DNA from: Acanthopleura granulata
Taxonomy: Eukaryota; Mollusca; Polyplacophora; Chitonida; Chitonidae
Length of the DNA stretch: 64,000 bases
Direction: 5' to 3'
Assembly (NCBI GenBank): GCA_016165875.1
Contig: JABBOT010000007.1
Coordinates: 8,031,245-8,095,244, forward strand
Part shown: positions 63,418-64,000 of the stretch, one piece after another
How the letters are laid out: every line of letters begins with the position of its first letter
Position numbering within the stretch: the first letter of the stretch is position 1
Translations under genes and position numbers: made by a program
Notes under the pieces: generated by a model
What the model was told of the DNA's origin: nothing
What the model saw: the letters and a program-made list of their open reading frames with translations, nothing else
Database searches by the model: none

Positions 63418-64000
63418 CCGTTAGGAAGAACTTGTCCAGCTGCGTCCGATGATTGACTTGCCTCACGTTTCGTCCAGAATTCATTCGTTAATCAGAACAG
63501 TAACAGATTGTTATGCTGCGGGAGATAAATAGTGAGAATCATATCTCATCGGACCTGCGCGTGGTATAAACTTAGTATACCTCCTAACAAAGAAACAGGC
63601 TGAAGGTATGTGGTTTCCATGTCTGAATTGGAGATAAGCAATGGGAAAATAATGGACACTCTGTATCTAGGTCAACTTTCATTCTCAGATGGTATGTCAC
63701 TGAGCAGAGACAGCTTTCTAGTTGGATACCATTCAAGTTGACAAGACCCATCACCCTCAACATTCGCAAATCATTCCGTTATGACAGGCTTGTGTCTTGT
63801 ACAGCCTTTTCCATTCAGTCTATACATGAGGGCTTTTCTTTTTTAATCTAATATGAAACAACGCGATGAAAGTCGTTGCATAAAAAGAAAATCCAGTAAC
63901 TTACCACGTCAACACCACCAGGAACCGATACAGTGTCAGTATACTGTATAATATAATTGAAGAATCTGACGGGCTACACAGAAGGGTCCAAATTGCAGTA
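63418..64000. other. Flank right of the Polinton
   Basis: Host DNA after the element. Nothing recognised; the 61-codon minus frame at 63584-63769 is unsupported. Confidence 0.5.

Overview
This is a stretch of animal nuclear genome: AT-rich, intron-rich and full of repeats. The split genes have short exons with GT-AG junctions, and a tRNA-derived SINE family recurs throughout. A decayed Polinton/Maverick element also points to an aquatic invertebrate, most likely a marine lophotrochozoan such as a mollusc or brachiopod. That placement is inference; no lineage-specific gene is present.

Layout. (1) 1-6872, + strand: the last nine exons (303 codons plus stop) of a DEAD-box RNA helicase of the DDX43 type; its upstream exons lie outside the window. 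(2) 6873-11860: intergenic, with a 34-bp minisatellite at 8965-9640 and two tRNA-derived SINEs. (3) 11861-23258, - strand, tail to tail with DDX43: a complete ten-exon cohesin acetyltransferase gene of the ESCO1/ESCO2 (Eco1) family, 775 codons plus stop. It carries a recent in-frame 198-bp (66-residue) tandem duplication in its disordered N-terminal half. An array in one intron has duplicated a 5' splice site. The introns carry three copies of a hAT-like MITE, a second MITE and a fold-back element. (4) 23259-29250: no confident gene. It holds a perfect 93-bp-arm palindrome, an (AT)n tract, SINEs and one copy of an old roughly 650-bp repeat whose other copy lies in a DDX43 intron. (5) 29250-45000: no supported gene, but an old nested segmental duplication, with blocks from 29-38 kb recurring diverged at 38-45 kb. 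One block carries a membrane-anchor-like ORF that is open in one copy and broken in the other two. A second fold-back element sits at 32.1-32.9 kb. (6) 45-52.8 kb: mostly featureless, with one or two small repeats. (7) 52805-63417: a Polinton/Maverick with about 185-bp terminal inverted repeats. It encodes a protein-primed DNA polymerase B, a retroviral-type integrase and several small element-specific proteins. Frameshifts, stops and an internal deletion that removes the polymerase palm have inactivated it. (8) 63418-64000: flanking DNA with nothing recognised.

The two host genes act independently (RNA unwinding; Smc3 acetylation for sister-chromatid cohesion). All junctions were read by eye from reading-frame continuity and remembered family motifs; no search or alignment program was run. 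Family names for small Polinton proteins rest on memory of similar elements and are flagged as such.
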